A DNA stretch of 64,000 nt from Paenibacillus sp. PAMC 26794 (GCF_000316035.1 NZ_ANHX01000004.1:248001-312000), one strand, 5' to 3'. Shown: positions 8,446-18,434, counted from the first letter of the stretch. Notes: generated by a model from the letters alone, not told the origin. A program made the numbers and translations.

Positions 8446-9699
8446 ATGAGTATCGATAAATATCAAGAAACTTACATTCAGACTAATTTTGCCGACCGTA
8501 TCGGTGGCTCCAACTATGGTAAAGACACGAACATTTATAAATTCGAGAAAATCAAACGTGCCAAAGCTTCGGCCAAAAAAGATTTTCCCGATGTGGAACT
8601 GATTGACCTTGGTGTAGGTGAACCGGACGAAATGGCTGATGCAGGCATTGTAGCTGCACTTGCAGAAGAAGCTTCCAGACCTGAGAACCGTGGTTATGCC
8701 GACAATGGTATTCCTGAATTCAAAGCTGCTGCTGCTTCTTACCTGAAAAACGTATTCAACGTAGAAGGTATCGATGCAGATACTGAGATCGTGCACTCCA
8801 TTGGTTCCAAACCGGCTTTGGCGATGATGCCTTCATGCTTCATCAATCCGGGTGATGTGACCATCATGACCGTTCCAGGTTACCCGGTTATGGGTACACA
8901 TACGAAGTATCTGGGTGGAGAAGTGTTCAACATCCAATTGACGAAAGAGAACAACTTCCTGCCTGATCTGACGGCGATTCCGGAAGACATCGCAAAACGT
9001 ACGAAGTTGCTCTACCTGAACTACCCGAACAACCCAACAGGCGCAAGCGCGACGGTAGAGTTCTTCACTGAAGTCGTTGAGTGGGCTAAGAAATACAATG
9101 TTGTGGTTGTACATGATGCTCCATATGCAGCATTGACGTATGATGGCAAAAAACCGTTCAGCTTCCTGTCGGTACCTGGAGCGAAGGATGTCGGCGTAGA
9201 GCTGCACTCTCTATCCAAGTCCTACAACATGACGGGTTGGAGAATCGGATTCGTAGCGGGTAACCCGCTTGTAGTCAAAGCATTCAGCGACGTGAAAGAC
9301 AACAATGACTCCGGTCAGTTCATCGCGATTCAAAAGGCTGCTGCTTATGGATTGAATCACCCTGAAATTACGGAAAAAATTGCAGAGAAATATTCCCGCC
9401 GTCACGACATGCTCGTTGCCGCATTGAACGAACTGGGCTTCCAAGCTGAAAAACCTAAAGGTTCCTTCTTCCTGTATGTTGAAGCACCAAAAGGTGTGGT
9501 TGGTGGACGTCGCTTCGAATCCGGCGAAGATTTCTCCCAATTCCTGATCCGTGAGAAATTGATCTCATCCGTACCTTGGGATGATGCGGGTAACTTTGTT
9601 CGTTTCTCCGTAACCTTTGAAGCGAAGGGTGAAGAGGAAGAAAAACGTGTTATTGCTGAGATCAAACGTCGTCTGAGCGACGTGCAATTTGAATTTTAA
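8446..9699 (+). CDS. dapL: LL-diaminopimelate aminotransferase
   Basis: A 417-residue class I/II PLP aminotransferase. PLP lysine K258 lies in HSLSKSYNMTGWRIGF, and the NYPNNPTGA motif is at about 192-200. The IDLGVGEPDEMAD and ENRGYADNG segments match the DapL group, which makes LL-diaminopimelate directly from tetrahydrodipicolinate for lysine and peptidoglycan. I chose ATG 8446 because gaggag at 8428-8433 is 12 nt upstream, whereas ATG 8434 abuts it. It is monocistronic and closed by a strong terminator. The substrate call could be another branch-specific aminotransferase, but the motifs favour DapL. Confidence 0.85.
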   Translation: MSIDKYQETYIQTNFADRIGGSNYGKDTNIYKFEKIKRAKASAKKDFPDVELIDLGVGEPDEMADAGIVAALAEEASRPENRGYADNGIPEFKAAAASYLKNVFNVEGIDADTEIVHSIGSKPALAMMPSCFINPGDVTIMTVPGYPVMGTHTKYLGGEVFNIQLTKENNFLPDLTAIPEDIAKRTKLLYLNYPNNPTGASATVEFFTEVVEWAKKYNVVVVHDAPYAALTYDGKKPFSFLSVPGAKDVGVELHSLSKSYNMTGWRIGFVAGNPLVVKAFSDVKDNNDSGQFIAIQKAAAYGLNHPEITEKIAEKYSRRHDMLVAALNELGFQAEKPKGSFFLYVEAPKGVVGGRRFESGEDFSQFLIREKLISSVPWDDAGNFVRFSVTFEAKGEEEEKRVIAEIKRRLSDVQFEF

Positions 9700-9735
9700 T
9701 CGCAGTACCCAATAGTTCAATCATGTACTAACGAA

Positions 9736-9760
9736 GAGACCGGATACGGTCTCTTTTTTT
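9736..9760 (+). terminator. Terminator after dapL
   Basis: A perfect stem gagaccg/cggtctc with loop GATA is followed by seven T. Confidence 0.93.
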
Positions 9761-9792
9761 ATGCCCATATTAGATTTTTTTCATTTACTCCC

Positions 9793-9821
9793 TTTACAAA
9801 ATTATACAAGCAACATATGAT
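9793..9821 (+). promoter_or_regulatory. Sigma-A promoter of the UbiA-HAD-EmrE operon
   Basis: A TTTACA -35 box (9793-9798), a 17-bp spacer and a TATGAT -10 box (9816-9821) lie 57 bp upstream of the first gene. Confidence 0.65.
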
Positions 9822-9878
9822 TAGATCTTTACGTTATTTGTTATATACAGAAGTTGTTGTTGAAGGGAGTTATTACAA

Positions 9879-10793
9879 TTGTTATCATCACGAACAAGTA
9901 CGGTGTCCTCACGGGCTACAGGAACAGGCAGTACAGTGTCAGGATTAATCAGATTGTTAAGACCCAAACAGTGGACTAAAAATCTGCTGTTATTTGCTGC
10001 GTTACTATTCTCTTTTGAGGAGATTCGGACTGAAACCATTCTTGCGACGTTGCTTGGTTTTATTCTATTTAGCCTTGTTGCAGGCTGTGTTTATATTTTA
10101 AATGACTTTGTAGACCGGGACAGGGATCGGCAGCATCCGGTGAAAAAGTATCGTCCTATGGCTTCTGGGCAGGTGAATCCGAGTCATGCTTTGTTGTTTG
10201 GCATTATTCTATTAATCCTTTCCGTAGGAACGGCCTTCATGATGAACCCTCTATTTGGGGTGTTATGTATCGTCTATTTCCTGTTGAATGTATCGTATTC
10301 ATTTGTGCTGAAACATCTCGTTATCCTGGATATGATGACCATTGCAGCCGGCTTTGTACTTCGTGCCATTGCAGGTGGTGTGCTGATCCATGTGCCATTC
10401 ACACCGTGGTTTTTGATTTGTACCATGCTGTTGTCGTTGTTTTTGGCCATTGGCAAACGCAGAAATGAACTTACGTTGCTTGAGGGAAATACGGGATCAC
10501 ACCGTAAAGTTTTGGATAACTACTCTATTACTTTACTGGATCAATTCAATACGATTGTGACGACAGCTACGATTATCAGTTATTCCCTGTTCACATTCAC
10601 TTCAGATCGAACGATTCATCTCATGTGGACGATTCCATTGGTCATTTACGGCATGTTCCGTTACCTGTATCTGATCCACATGAAGAACCAGGGAGGTTCG
10701 CCCGATCGTGTGCTGTTTGAGGACAAACCCATATTAATTACGGTTACGTTGTATGTGATAAGTGTTATTACAATCTTTGCAATCTTTGAATAA
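9879..10793 (+). CDS. UbiA-family prenyltransferase, likely polyprenyl-phosphate phosphoribosyltransferase
   Basis: A 304-residue protein with about eight to nine membrane helices. The UbiA acidic motif NDxxDxxxD is at N75-D83, followed by HPVKKYRPMASG. The RPKQWTKNLL start and this motif form are characteristic of the decaprenyl-phosphate phosphoribosyltransferase branch (mycobacterial Rv3806c type), which transfers phosphoribose from PRPP to a polyprenyl phosphate. The start is TTG 9879 after gaagggag, spacing about 10. It is first in a tightly packed five-gene operon with a HAD phosphatase, two small transporters and a GT-C-like protein, which supports a lipid-linked pentose role over quinone synthesis. 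Confidence 0.8.
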   Translation: MLSSRTSTVSSRATGTGSTVSGLIRLLRPKQWTKNLLLFAALLFSFEEIRTETILATLLGFILFSLVAGCVYILNDFVDRDRDRQHPVKKYRPMASGQVNPSHALLFGIILLILSVGTAFMMNPLFGVLCIVYFLLNVSYSFVLKHLVILDMMTIAAGFVLRAIAGGVLIHVPFTPWFLICTMLLSLFLAIGKRRNELTLLEGNTGSHRKVLDNYSITLLDQFNTIVTTATIISYSLFTFTSDRTIHLMWTIPLVIYGMFRYLYLIHMKNQGGSPDRVLFEDKPILITVTLYVISVITIFAIFE

Positions 10794-10811
10794 AGGCTGA
10801 GGGGGATCAGG

Positions 10812-11444
10812 GTGAAAAGCACGAAAGTCGCAATTTTTGATATTGATAAAACGATCATACGCAGTGATTCCATGTTTCAATTTGTGCATTACGGTGTTCG
10901 CCGTTACCCGTGGCAGGTATGGAGATTACCTGTCATCGCATTACATACCGTGTTATTCAAGGCAGGCTTCATGACGGTTGAACAAGTCAAACGATCCTAC
11001 TTTCAAGAAATTGAGCGTATGTCTGAAAAAGATCTCGAACATTTCTTTGATACCCGCTTGCGTACGTCCATTTTTGCCGAGGCCAGTGTAGAGATGCAAC
11101 ATCGCAAAGAAGCAGGTTATCATGTCTTGCTGGTAACTGCATCTCCGCATGCCTATATGAAATACTTTAAAAATTTTCCCTGGGTGGATCATGTAATTGG
11201 AACTGAACTTGTCCGTCATGAGAATGGTTACACATGCAGAGTTGATGGCAGCAACTGCAAAGGGGAAGAGAAGGTACGCCGAATTCAGGCTTATCTGAGT
11301 GAGAAGAATATGGTCATTGATTATGACCAGTCATGTTCCTACTCGGACTCCTTATCCGACCTTCCAGTCATGCAGCTTGTAAGTCAACGATACTTTATTA
11401 ACAAGCGTGTTCCGGACATGGAGGCATTAACGTGGGGGAAATAA
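10812..11444 (+). CDS. HAD-IB family phosphatase
   Basis: A 210-residue haloacid dehalogenase-fold hydrolase. Nucleophile motif FDIDKT gives D10 and D12. Motif II is LLVTASPH, the motif III lysine lies around NCKGEEKV, and the acidic motif is SYSDSLSDLP. It belongs to the SerB-like HAD-IB group, which dephosphorylates small phosphate esters. The start is GTG 10812 after gagggggatca. It lies 18 bp after the UbiA gene. By context I infer removal of the 5-phosphate from a polyprenyl-phosphoryl-5-phosphoribose. A role on another phosphoester is possible. Confidence 0.8.
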   Translation: MKSTKVAIFDIDKTIIRSDSMFQFVHYGVRRYPWQVWRLPVIALHTVLFKAGFMTVEQVKRSYFQEIERMSEKDLEHFFDTRLRTSIFAEASVEMQHRKEAGYHVLLVTASPHAYMKYFKNFPWVDHVIGTELVRHENGYTCRVDGSNCKGEEKVRRIQAYLSEKNMVIDYDQSCSYSDSLSDLPVMQLVSQRYFINKRVPDMEALTWGK

Positions 11445-11761
11445 AATCGCGTCATACTGGTAAATGGTTGATGCTCGTTTCCGCTTTTCTGACAGCAACG
11501 GGTCAATTGTTCTGGAAATGGGGACTAACCGAGTGGATCTACCTGGGTGTTGGTTTTCTGTGTTATGGACTTGGAGCGATTTTGATGATTAAAGCTTTTG
11601 CTCTGGAAAAACTCTCTGTTGCTTATCCTCTGATGTGTGCCAGCTACGTATTTGCCTTAATCTATGGATATTTTTTGCTTGGGGAAGAAATTACGGTGCA
11701 GAAGCTGGCAGCAGTTGTGTTGCTTGGAATCGGGGTGACATTAACCAGTGTTGATCGATAG
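11432..11761 (+). CDS. EmrE/ArnE-like small four-helix membrane protein (subunit 1)
   Basis: A 109-residue protein with four predicted membrane helices in the EamA/SMR fold; conserved-looking features are SAFLTATGQLFWKWG and SVAYPLMCASYVFALIYGYF. Proteins of this shape include the ArnE/ArnF flippase of undecaprenyl-phosphate aminoarabinose. It starts at GTG 11432 with ggagg at 11420-11424, overlaps the phosphatase by 13 bp and overlaps the next paralogue by 14 bp. The paired arrangement suggests a heterodimer that flips the lipid-linked sugar made by the upstream enzymes. A small-drug exporter role cannot be excluded. Confidence 0.72.
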   Translation: MGEIKSRHTGKWLMLVSAFLTATGQLFWKWGLTEWIYLGVGFLCYGLGAILMIKAFALEKLSVAYPLMCASYVFALIYGYFLLGEEITVQKLAAVVLLGIGVTLTSVDR

Positions 11762-12068
11762 CTGGATGGTTGCCGTATTAATTGTCATGACGTTGTGTGG
11801 TGCACTGGGCGGGGCTGGACTGAAAGCTTATGCATCCAGTCGTAATCGTCTGCATGTACTCATGGGGCTTGGATTCTACGGAACGGGTGCGTTGCTGAAT
11901 ATTGTATTGCTGAAGTTTCTTCCATTAACCGTAGTGTTGCCTGCGAACGCATTAACATATGTCTGGACTCTCATCATAGCGCGGCTGGTATTTAAAGAGA
12001 CAGTGGGCCCTTTACGCTGGATAGGTGTGGCATGTATTATGGGTGGCTTACTATTACTGGTATTTTAG
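11748..12068 (+). CDS. EmrE/ArnF-like small four-helix membrane protein (subunit 2)
   Basis: A 106-residue protein with four predicted membrane helices, similar in size and layout to the preceding gene (GLKAYASSRNRL after helix 1, LPANALTYVWTLIIARLVFKE in helix 3 and loop). The start is probably TTG 11748, overlapping the upstream gene by 14 bp; ATG 11766 is an alternative without a better ribosome site. Tandem small SMR-like genes usually make heterodimers. Its place between a phosphatase and a GT-C-like gene favours flipping of a polyprenyl-phosphate sugar. Confidence 0.7.
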   Translation: MLIDSWMVAVLIVMTLCGALGGAGLKAYASSRNRLHVLMGLGFYGTGALLNIVLLKFLPLTVVLPANALTYVWTLIIARLVFKETVGPLRWIGVACIMGGLLLLVF

Positions 12069-12099
12069 AACTTAATTAATCAGGATGTGAAATGAAAGC

Positions 12100-13404
12100 A
12101 TGAACTTTTTAGATTACTTATTTTATAATCGCAGAGCCAACTGGACAGCCTTTTACCTGTTTGCGGGATTTGCTCTGTTCTATGGTTTGATGAACGGCTT
12201 GTATGTTCTGTACATTGAAAATAATGCAGAGATGCTTGGGGCGTATAGCCCATTTAATACGACGCTGTTTCCGATCAATTTATTCAACTTTGATCCTTCC
12301 ATGTATTATGGGGACAACAGTTCTTCCGTGATCCATCCGCTGATTTCCTTTCTCGCAGTCACCCTTGCGGCTGTAGCGAAACTTCTGGGCGGCAACTGGT
12401 TCTTTCTAGTCCTACAATCGCTGGTGAATGCGGGTTCGGTGGTGCTGGCGTATCTGTTCCTGAGTCAAAAAGAAGATAAACCGACCATCGTACCGCTGCT
12501 GTTCGCCTTACTGTTTGGTTTCAGTTCCTACTTAATGTTTACTGCATTGATTCCAGACTCGTATCCTTATGTACAGTTCGTTATTCTGTTCTCAGTGGTT
12601 TACATGCAGTATACTCGTGAGCGTCAGGACGTACGTTATGTACCCAATGCATTGCTTGCATCGATTAACTTTGGACTAACCTCGACCAATATCGTACCAT
12701 TTGCTGCTGCCATATTCTTCAATATGCATGTATGGCGCAATAAGACGAATTTGAAAAAATACATCGGCATCATGGCAATGGCGGTTCTGATTATTGTTGT
12801 GTTTACCGGCATTCAGTATGTTGCGTTTGGAGGCCGGAGCTGGGTTAGTAACTGGCTGTTGGGCATTCAAAATGGTGGAACCAGCTATGCAACGCCATTC
12901 CAGTTCGCTGTTCACTGGAAAGCATTGAACATGTTAACGATTAATCCGATGCTGACACCGGATATGCATTTACTGGACCCGGGCATGGCAGCCTTTGTTA
13001 CGGATCTATCCCGTTCCAATCCAATCTATGTGCAGATGACAGGTATCTTTATTTTACTACTGGCATTCATGGGCTTCATTAAGGGCATTCGTGAACGTGA
13101 AGTGTGGACCCTTGTGCCATATATTTTGTTTGCCTTTTTGCTTCATGTCGTCGTGGGCTTCGGTCTAGCTGTGTTTCAATACGATATGTACCTGTATGCG
13201 GGGCACTATCTGTTTGCGTTCTTCCTGTTGGGTGGAGGTTTTGTGATCAGCCTTCGTCCGGGATTGGGGAAAAAAGTGGTTATAGGCTTGATCATGTTAT
13301 GTGTTATCGTCACGGCAAGTAACAACATCTATCGCCATGTAGAAACATTAACAACAATTAAACAATCCTATAATCAGCTGGAACAGGAACGCTCAGTCAA
13401 ATAG
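12100..13404 (+). CDS. Polytopic membrane protein, GT-C glycosyltransferase-like
   Basis: A 434-residue protein with about ten to eleven hydrophobic helices. The first outside loop is large and contains acidic residues (NLFNFDPSMYYGDNSS), as in GT-C enzymes that use polyprenyl-phosphate sugars; a second loop has IPDSYPYVQF. A large loop (about 250-305) precedes the C-terminal helices. I do not recognise a named family with certainty. As the last gene of the operon it is the best candidate for the outside-acting transferase that uses the flipped lipid-linked sugar. It ends before a bidirectional terminator. Confidence 0.65.
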   Translation: MNFLDYLFYNRRANWTAFYLFAGFALFYGLMNGLYVLYIENNAEMLGAYSPFNTTLFPINLFNFDPSMYYGDNSSSVIHPLISFLAVTLAAVAKLLGGNWFFLVLQSLVNAGSVVLAYLFLSQKEDKPTIVPLLFALLFGFSSYLMFTALIPDSYPYVQFVILFSVVYMQYTRERQDVRYVPNALLASINFGLTSTNIVPFAAAIFFNMHVWRNKTNLKKYIGIMAMAVLIIVVFTGIQYVAFGGRSWVSNWLLGIQNGGTSYATPFQFAVHWKALNMLTINPMLTPDMHLLDPGMAAFVTDLSRSNPIYVQMTGIFILLLAFMGFIKGIREREVWTLVPYILFAFLLHVVVGFGLAVFQYDMYLYAGHYLFAFFLLGGGFVISLRPGLGKKVVIGLIMLCVIVTASNNIYRHVETLTTIKQSYNQLEQERSVK

Positions 13405-13435
13405 TCAAATGTATCGATTCACATTATGAAACGAG

Positions 13436-13470
13436 AAAAGGCCATTGGATGGAAAGTCCAATGGCCTTTT
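13436..13470. terminator. Bidirectional terminator between the UbiA operon and the yhgE-like gene
   Basis: A 14-bp inverted repeat aaaaggccattgga/tccaatggcctttt with A and T tails on either side serves two convergent genes. Confidence 0.9.
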
Positions 13471-13494
13471 CTTATTTAGTGTTGAGCAAATGAG

Positions 13495-16170
13495 TTAAGC
13501 AATAATTTTGGTCTTCTTGGCATTCTCGGCTGAACGTTTGGTGAGACTGCTGAGTGGACGTTTCAAAGCGAGAGCAACAATGAGACTCAGCGCGATGAAC
13601 ATACACAACCACAGAATATCCTTGATGGCAGTAGACCACAATATGCCGCCGACCGACTCACGCAGCAGACTGATCGCATACGTGAAGGGCATGAACGGAT
13701 TCAATGCTTGGAAAAAGGGGGATGTCATGCTGATCGGGAACGTACCACCCGAGCTGGAGAACTGGAACACCATGAAGATGATCGCAATCCCTTTTCCGAT
13801 ATTCCCAAATACGGATAGCAGAGTGTACGTTATGGTGACAAATACGGCACTCACCAGCATGGCAAACAGGACAAACCACAGTTTATCTGCGACATAAGTA
13901 CCCAGGATTAATATATCTCCCAAGGTGACGCATACCGCTTGGAGCAATCCAATCGTTAGAAAAGTAGCAAGACGTCCGAGATACAACTCGTATCCCCGGA
14001 ACTTGCCATCCGGATTCTCGGCTTCAGCACGAAGCAGGGATATCAGCAGCGTTGAACCGACCCACAAGGACAAGACGCCGTAAAATGGCGACATGGCCGA
14101 TCCATAATTCGGAATTGGGTAAAGCTGCTGTTCCTTGATTTGTACCGGACTCGAGAGGAAAGCACTCTCTTCCTCAATATCGCCGCGCAGTAGCTTGGCA
14201 AGTTCCGCAAACTGGTTATTACCTTCGACTTCCCTAAGCTTGTCTGCAGCCTTGGTGATGGCACTTTCCAATGCTGGCAGATCATCACGTACCAGCGTGG
14301 CAACACGATGTACTCCTTTTTCGACCTCCGGAAGCTGGTTCTGGACAAAATCGGATGCCTTGCCTATCTGTTTCTCGGCATTAGGCAGATCATTACGAAC
14401 AAAATTAGCTGCTTCGTTCAGTTTGTTTCCCAGCTTGGGCAGATCGTTTCGAATTAATGAAGACACTGTGTTCAAAGCTTGGATAAAACCTTCACTTTTG
14501 TTCGCGAGTGTTTCTGATATCTCATGGATCTTAGATTGTATTTGAGGCAGTTCGCTCTGGATTTTTGTCAACTCGGCCTGCCCAAACGTAATTCCTTCTT
14601 TGGCAGATGCAAGAATGTCCGCAATATCCGGAATACGATCTTTTGCTCCTTGTAGAGTTTCTGCTGAAGTGGAGAGGATGGACCTGAGCTTGTCCGCACC
14701 AGCTGCAAGTGCAGGCGATATTTCACTTTCGTAAGTGTTCAAGAAATTGCCAATGCCGCTGCTAATGTCCTTGGAGAGCGTATTTAACTGAGCGATGACG
14801 TCTGCGGGCAGAGTTGTATTACGACGCATGGCATCACTGATGATACCAGCCAAGCGGATCTGCAACTGAAGTTTATCTGAAATGGAGTTCAGTTGTGTGA
14901 TTTTATCGGCAAGTGGTTGGCTTGGAAGCAAGTTATTGATGTTGCCCAGTAGTTCTGCCATACTGTCCACGAGTTTTACCGCAACCCCTAAACGTGAAGC
15001 AATCCGGTCGAGATCTTCTACTGTAGGAAGGTTATTAAGATCCGAATTTTGCAATTGTGCAAATACGTCTCCTGTAGCGTTAGTAATCTGCTGCACCAGC
15101 AGCAGATTTTGGCGGATCGTCGGGCCAATTGTCTGAAAAGCTTCTTCACTGGAATCCACAAACTGATTTAATCCCTCTGCAAGCTCAATCCCGTTGCCAG
15201 CGATTTGTGATACTTTGTCCAGATCTTGTTCTGCTGCCGTTACGATAGACAGAGCTTTGTTGGTTTTATCCAGCGCCGTTTGGATGACATCTGATACCTG
15301 GCCAAATTTTTCATCCACTTCTCGAATGCGTTCTACCGCTTTTTGTATATCCGGTATCCGCCCTTGAATAGCCAGCACTTCGGAAGCCGCATCATTAATT
15401 TGTGGCCAATACTCCTGCACCTTGAGCACATACTGTGCTGCTTCATTGATTTCAGGCAGTTTTTTCTCGATTTCAACGATCTTTTGAGCATCTTTTACAA
15501 TCTCGGGCATGGCTTTTTCTACTTCCAGAACCTTTTGACCTGCGGCTTGAATAGCCGGAAGATTTTTCTCCAGCGTAAAAATGCCATTCTCCATTTTGCG
15601 TAATGTTGGAAGCTGGGCGTTAATTTCAACCCCGGCTTCTTTCAACTTTGTTAGAACGGCCTCACTGACGGCTTCGGTGAAATTCTCATTGATTTGTGTT
15701 GTTATGGCAGATACACCAGAGCCTGTGATTTTAGGAGCAATGGCATTCACCTTCTCATTAACGGTATAGATTACCTCTGGGCGCTCCAGCTTTCCGTTAA
15801 CGATACCTGTAATTTTGGACGAAAAGTCTCCGGGAATGAGCAGGTTTGCATAATAATCTCCTGTTTGTACACCCCGACTAGCCTCGGTCCGATCTACAAA
15901 AGTCCAGCCCAGCTTTTCATTGTGTTTGAGGCTGGATACCAGTTCATCTCCAATATTGACGTTGGTTCCTGCAACAGTCGCACCCTTGTCCTCGGTTGTC
16001 ACCGCAATTTTGATCCCTTGGGTATTACTGTACGGGTCCCAGACGGATTTCACATTGACCCAGTCATACACCCCGGGGAGTAAAATAATAGCGATAATTA
16101 GAAATATACCTGTGGGAACCTTCAGAATATGCAACCAGTCTGTTTTGTAAACGTGCCATATGTGACGCAT
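13495..16170 (-). CDS. YhgE/Pip family membrane protein (phage-infection-protein-like)
   Basis: An 891-residue protein. One N-terminal membrane helix (about 19-36) is followed by the YhgE/Pip extracellular start (PGVYDWVNVKSVWDPYSNT). A very long outside region of repeated coiled-coil heptads (about 185-660) follows, with recurring LPxIxxA phrases, then about five to six C-terminal membrane helices of ABC-2 type. This layout is shared by YhgE, lactococcal Pip and type VII EsaA-like proteins. Substrate and function are unproven; some relatives serve as phage receptors. Start ATG 16170 has a taggagga ribosome site. No ATPase gene adjoins it. Confidence 0.85.
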   Translation of the reverse strand: MRHIWHVYKTDWLHILKVPTGIFLIIAIILLPGVYDWVNVKSVWDPYSNTQGIKIAVTTEDKGATVAGTNVNIGDELVSSLKHNEKLGWTFVDRTEASRGVQTGDYYANLLIPGDFSSKITGIVNGKLERPEVIYTVNEKVNAIAPKITGSGVSAITTQINENFTEAVSEAVLTKLKEAGVEINAQLPTLRKMENGIFTLEKNLPAIQAAGQKVLEVEKAMPEIVKDAQKIVEIEKKLPEINEAAQYVLKVQEYWPQINDAASEVLAIQGRIPDIQKAVERIREVDEKFGQVSDVIQTALDKTNKALSIVTAAEQDLDKVSQIAGNGIELAEGLNQFVDSSEEAFQTIGPTIRQNLLLVQQITNATGDVFAQLQNSDLNNLPTVEDLDRIASRLGVAVKLVDSMAELLGNINNLLPSQPLADKITQLNSISDKLQLQIRLAGIISDAMRRNTTLPADVIAQLNTLSKDISSGIGNFLNTYESEISPALAAGADKLRSILSTSAETLQGAKDRIPDIADILASAKEGITFGQAELTKIQSELPQIQSKIHEISETLANKSEGFIQALNTVSSLIRNDLPKLGNKLNEAANFVRNDLPNAEKQIGKASDFVQNQLPEVEKGVHRVATLVRDDLPALESAITKAADKLREVEGNNQFAELAKLLRGDIEEESAFLSSPVQIKEQQLYPIPNYGSAMSPFYGVLSLWVGSTLLISLLRAEAENPDGKFRGYELYLGRLATFLTIGLLQAVCVTLGDILILGTYVADKLWFVLFAMLVSAVFVTITYTLLSVFGNIGKGIAIIFMVFQFSSSGGTFPISMTSPFFQALNPFMPFTYAISLLRESVGGILWSTAIKDILWLCMFIALSLIVALALKRPLSSLTKRSAENAKKTKIIA

Positions 16171-16566
16171 GACTTCCTCCTAAATGTTAATAAATGTAGG
16201 GCTTTTCTTATTTCTATGACTCATATTTGTGAATCGTATGTATATCGGCTTTATTGCAGCATCTATGAATGAGTTCATGTTTATAAACTGTACCCATTTC
16301 ACTTGGACCTAATTCAGAGCCTTCATATATTCCGTAAGAGGAAACTCACCGCTCGTTCTAAAAAGAAGGGATTTATCTCAACATTGAATATAGTCAGAGG
16401 GTTATTTTGGTTATATCGGATTTCTCATTTGCCTATGGATAAATATACAGAAATGTTGTATAATTATGAATAACCAATGAGATGTATTGTGCATGGATGT
16501 TTTTCGGCCTAACTGCTGATTCTAAGAAGAACGTAGCAGAGGATTTTCACCTGCGATGGTGAGGTG
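16171..16566. other. Intergenic region between the yhgE-like gene and the pyr promoter
   Basis: About 400 bp of AT-rich sequence has no credible ORF. It must contain the promoter of the leftward yhgE-like gene. A TATAAT at 16459-16464 on the plus strand lacks a -35 box at proper spacing. Nothing else recognisable was seen. Confidence 0.4.
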
Positions 16567-16595
16567 TTGACAGGGGGTTGTCTTTCTGTCATAAT
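16567..16595 (+). promoter_or_regulatory. Sigma-A promoter of the pyr operon
   Basis: A perfect TTGACA (16567-16572), a 17-bp spacer and CATAAT (16590-16595) lie upstream. Transcription would start near 16602 and give a leader of about 280 nt before pyrR. Confidence 0.75.
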
Positions 16596-16647
16596 TCATG
16601 AAGACAAACGGACATATTGATTACGGAACCCTGTGAGGTCCTGCAAT

Positions 16648-16672
16648 ATGAACGACATGAATAGCACCTTTA

Positions 16673-16686
<14 letters not shown>
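16648..16686 (+). CDS. Possible 12-codon leader ORF across the PyrR-binding loop
   Basis: ATG 16648 follows gaggt at a spacing of 8 nt and reads 12 codons to a TGA at 16684-16686, inside the PyrR-binding hairpin. Its size and position would allow ribosome occupancy to affect the hairpin. There is no other evidence that it is translated. Confidence 0.3.
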
Positions 16687-17441
<755 letters not shown>

Positions 17442-17442
<1 letters not shown>

Positions 17443-18353
17443 TGATTACACAGACAGCATTGAGAGACCGAAGCTTGCTTGGACTGAAGGAACTTAGTCG
17501 AGGAGAAATCGAATCCATTCTGAACAGAGCGGCTCACTGGGAAGCGCAGAAAGATAAACTGGTTCCTGTACTGGAATCACGCTTCGTTGCGAACATGTTC
17601 TTCGAGAACAGCACACGTACCCGGTTTTCCTTCGAAATGGCAGAGAAACGCCTGGGCGCACAAGTGCTGAACTTTACGGCAGCTGCATCCAGTGTGGAAA
17701 AAGGAGAGTCCATCTACGATACGGTACGAACACTTGAGTCGATGGGCATTGATGCAGGCGTGATCCGGCTGAAACCGGCAGGCGTTCTGCAACAACTGGC
17801 TCAAAAAGTGAACGTACCACTCGTGAACGCCGGAGACGGCAACAATGAGCATCCCACACAGGCGTTGCTGGATCTCTACACGATGAGGAAAGCATTTGGC
17901 GAACTGAAGGGCTTGCGTGTCTCCATCATAGGTGACATTCTGCATAGCCGCGTAGCTCGTTCCAACCTGTGGGCACTGCAAAAGTTTGGTGCAGATGTAC
18001 GCTTCTGTGCACCGCAAACGATGCAGGCACCGGAACTCGCAGAGCATGCTCCTTATGTCGGTCTTGAAGAAGCGCTGGATGCAGATGTGGTCATGATGCT
18101 CCGTGTTCAACTGGAACGTCATCAACATGGCTTAATTACTTCAGCTGAGGATTATCGCGAACACTACGGATTGACGGAAGAACGGGCATCACGCCTAAAA
18201 CCAAGCACCATTATCATGCACCCTGCTCCTGTGAATCGCAACGTCGAGGTAGATGACGCGGTTGTGGAGAGTGAAGCATCGCGGATCTTCCCGCAGATGG
18301 CAAACGGCGTTCCAATCCGCATGGCGGTTATGGAACGTGCGATGAAACTGTAA
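17442..18353 (+). CDS. pyrB: Aspartate carbamoyltransferase catalytic subunit
   Basis: A 303-residue enzyme that joins carbamoyl phosphate and aspartate, the first committed step of UMP synthesis. The carbamoyl-phosphate loop FFENSTRTRFSFE has S-T-R-T-R at 57-61. HPTQALLD starts at H137, and MHPAPVNRN is the aspartate-domain signature. The length fits the unregulated Bacillus type, and no pyrI partner is present. It is coupled to pyrR through the TAATG overlap. B. subtilis has uracil permease pyrP between pyrR and pyrB; here it is absent. Confidence 0.97.
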
Positions 18354-18434
18354 CAGGGTCTGGCTGTGGGTCATAGGCTGACGAAGATGGAAGTTCTTAT
18401 AGAGCAATAAGAGAGTACACGATATAGAAAATCA

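Noticed and set aside
16459-16464. TATAAT upstream of the pyr leader as main promoter
   Set aside because: No -35 box at 16-18 bp. TTGACA/CATAAT at 16567-16595 is much better.
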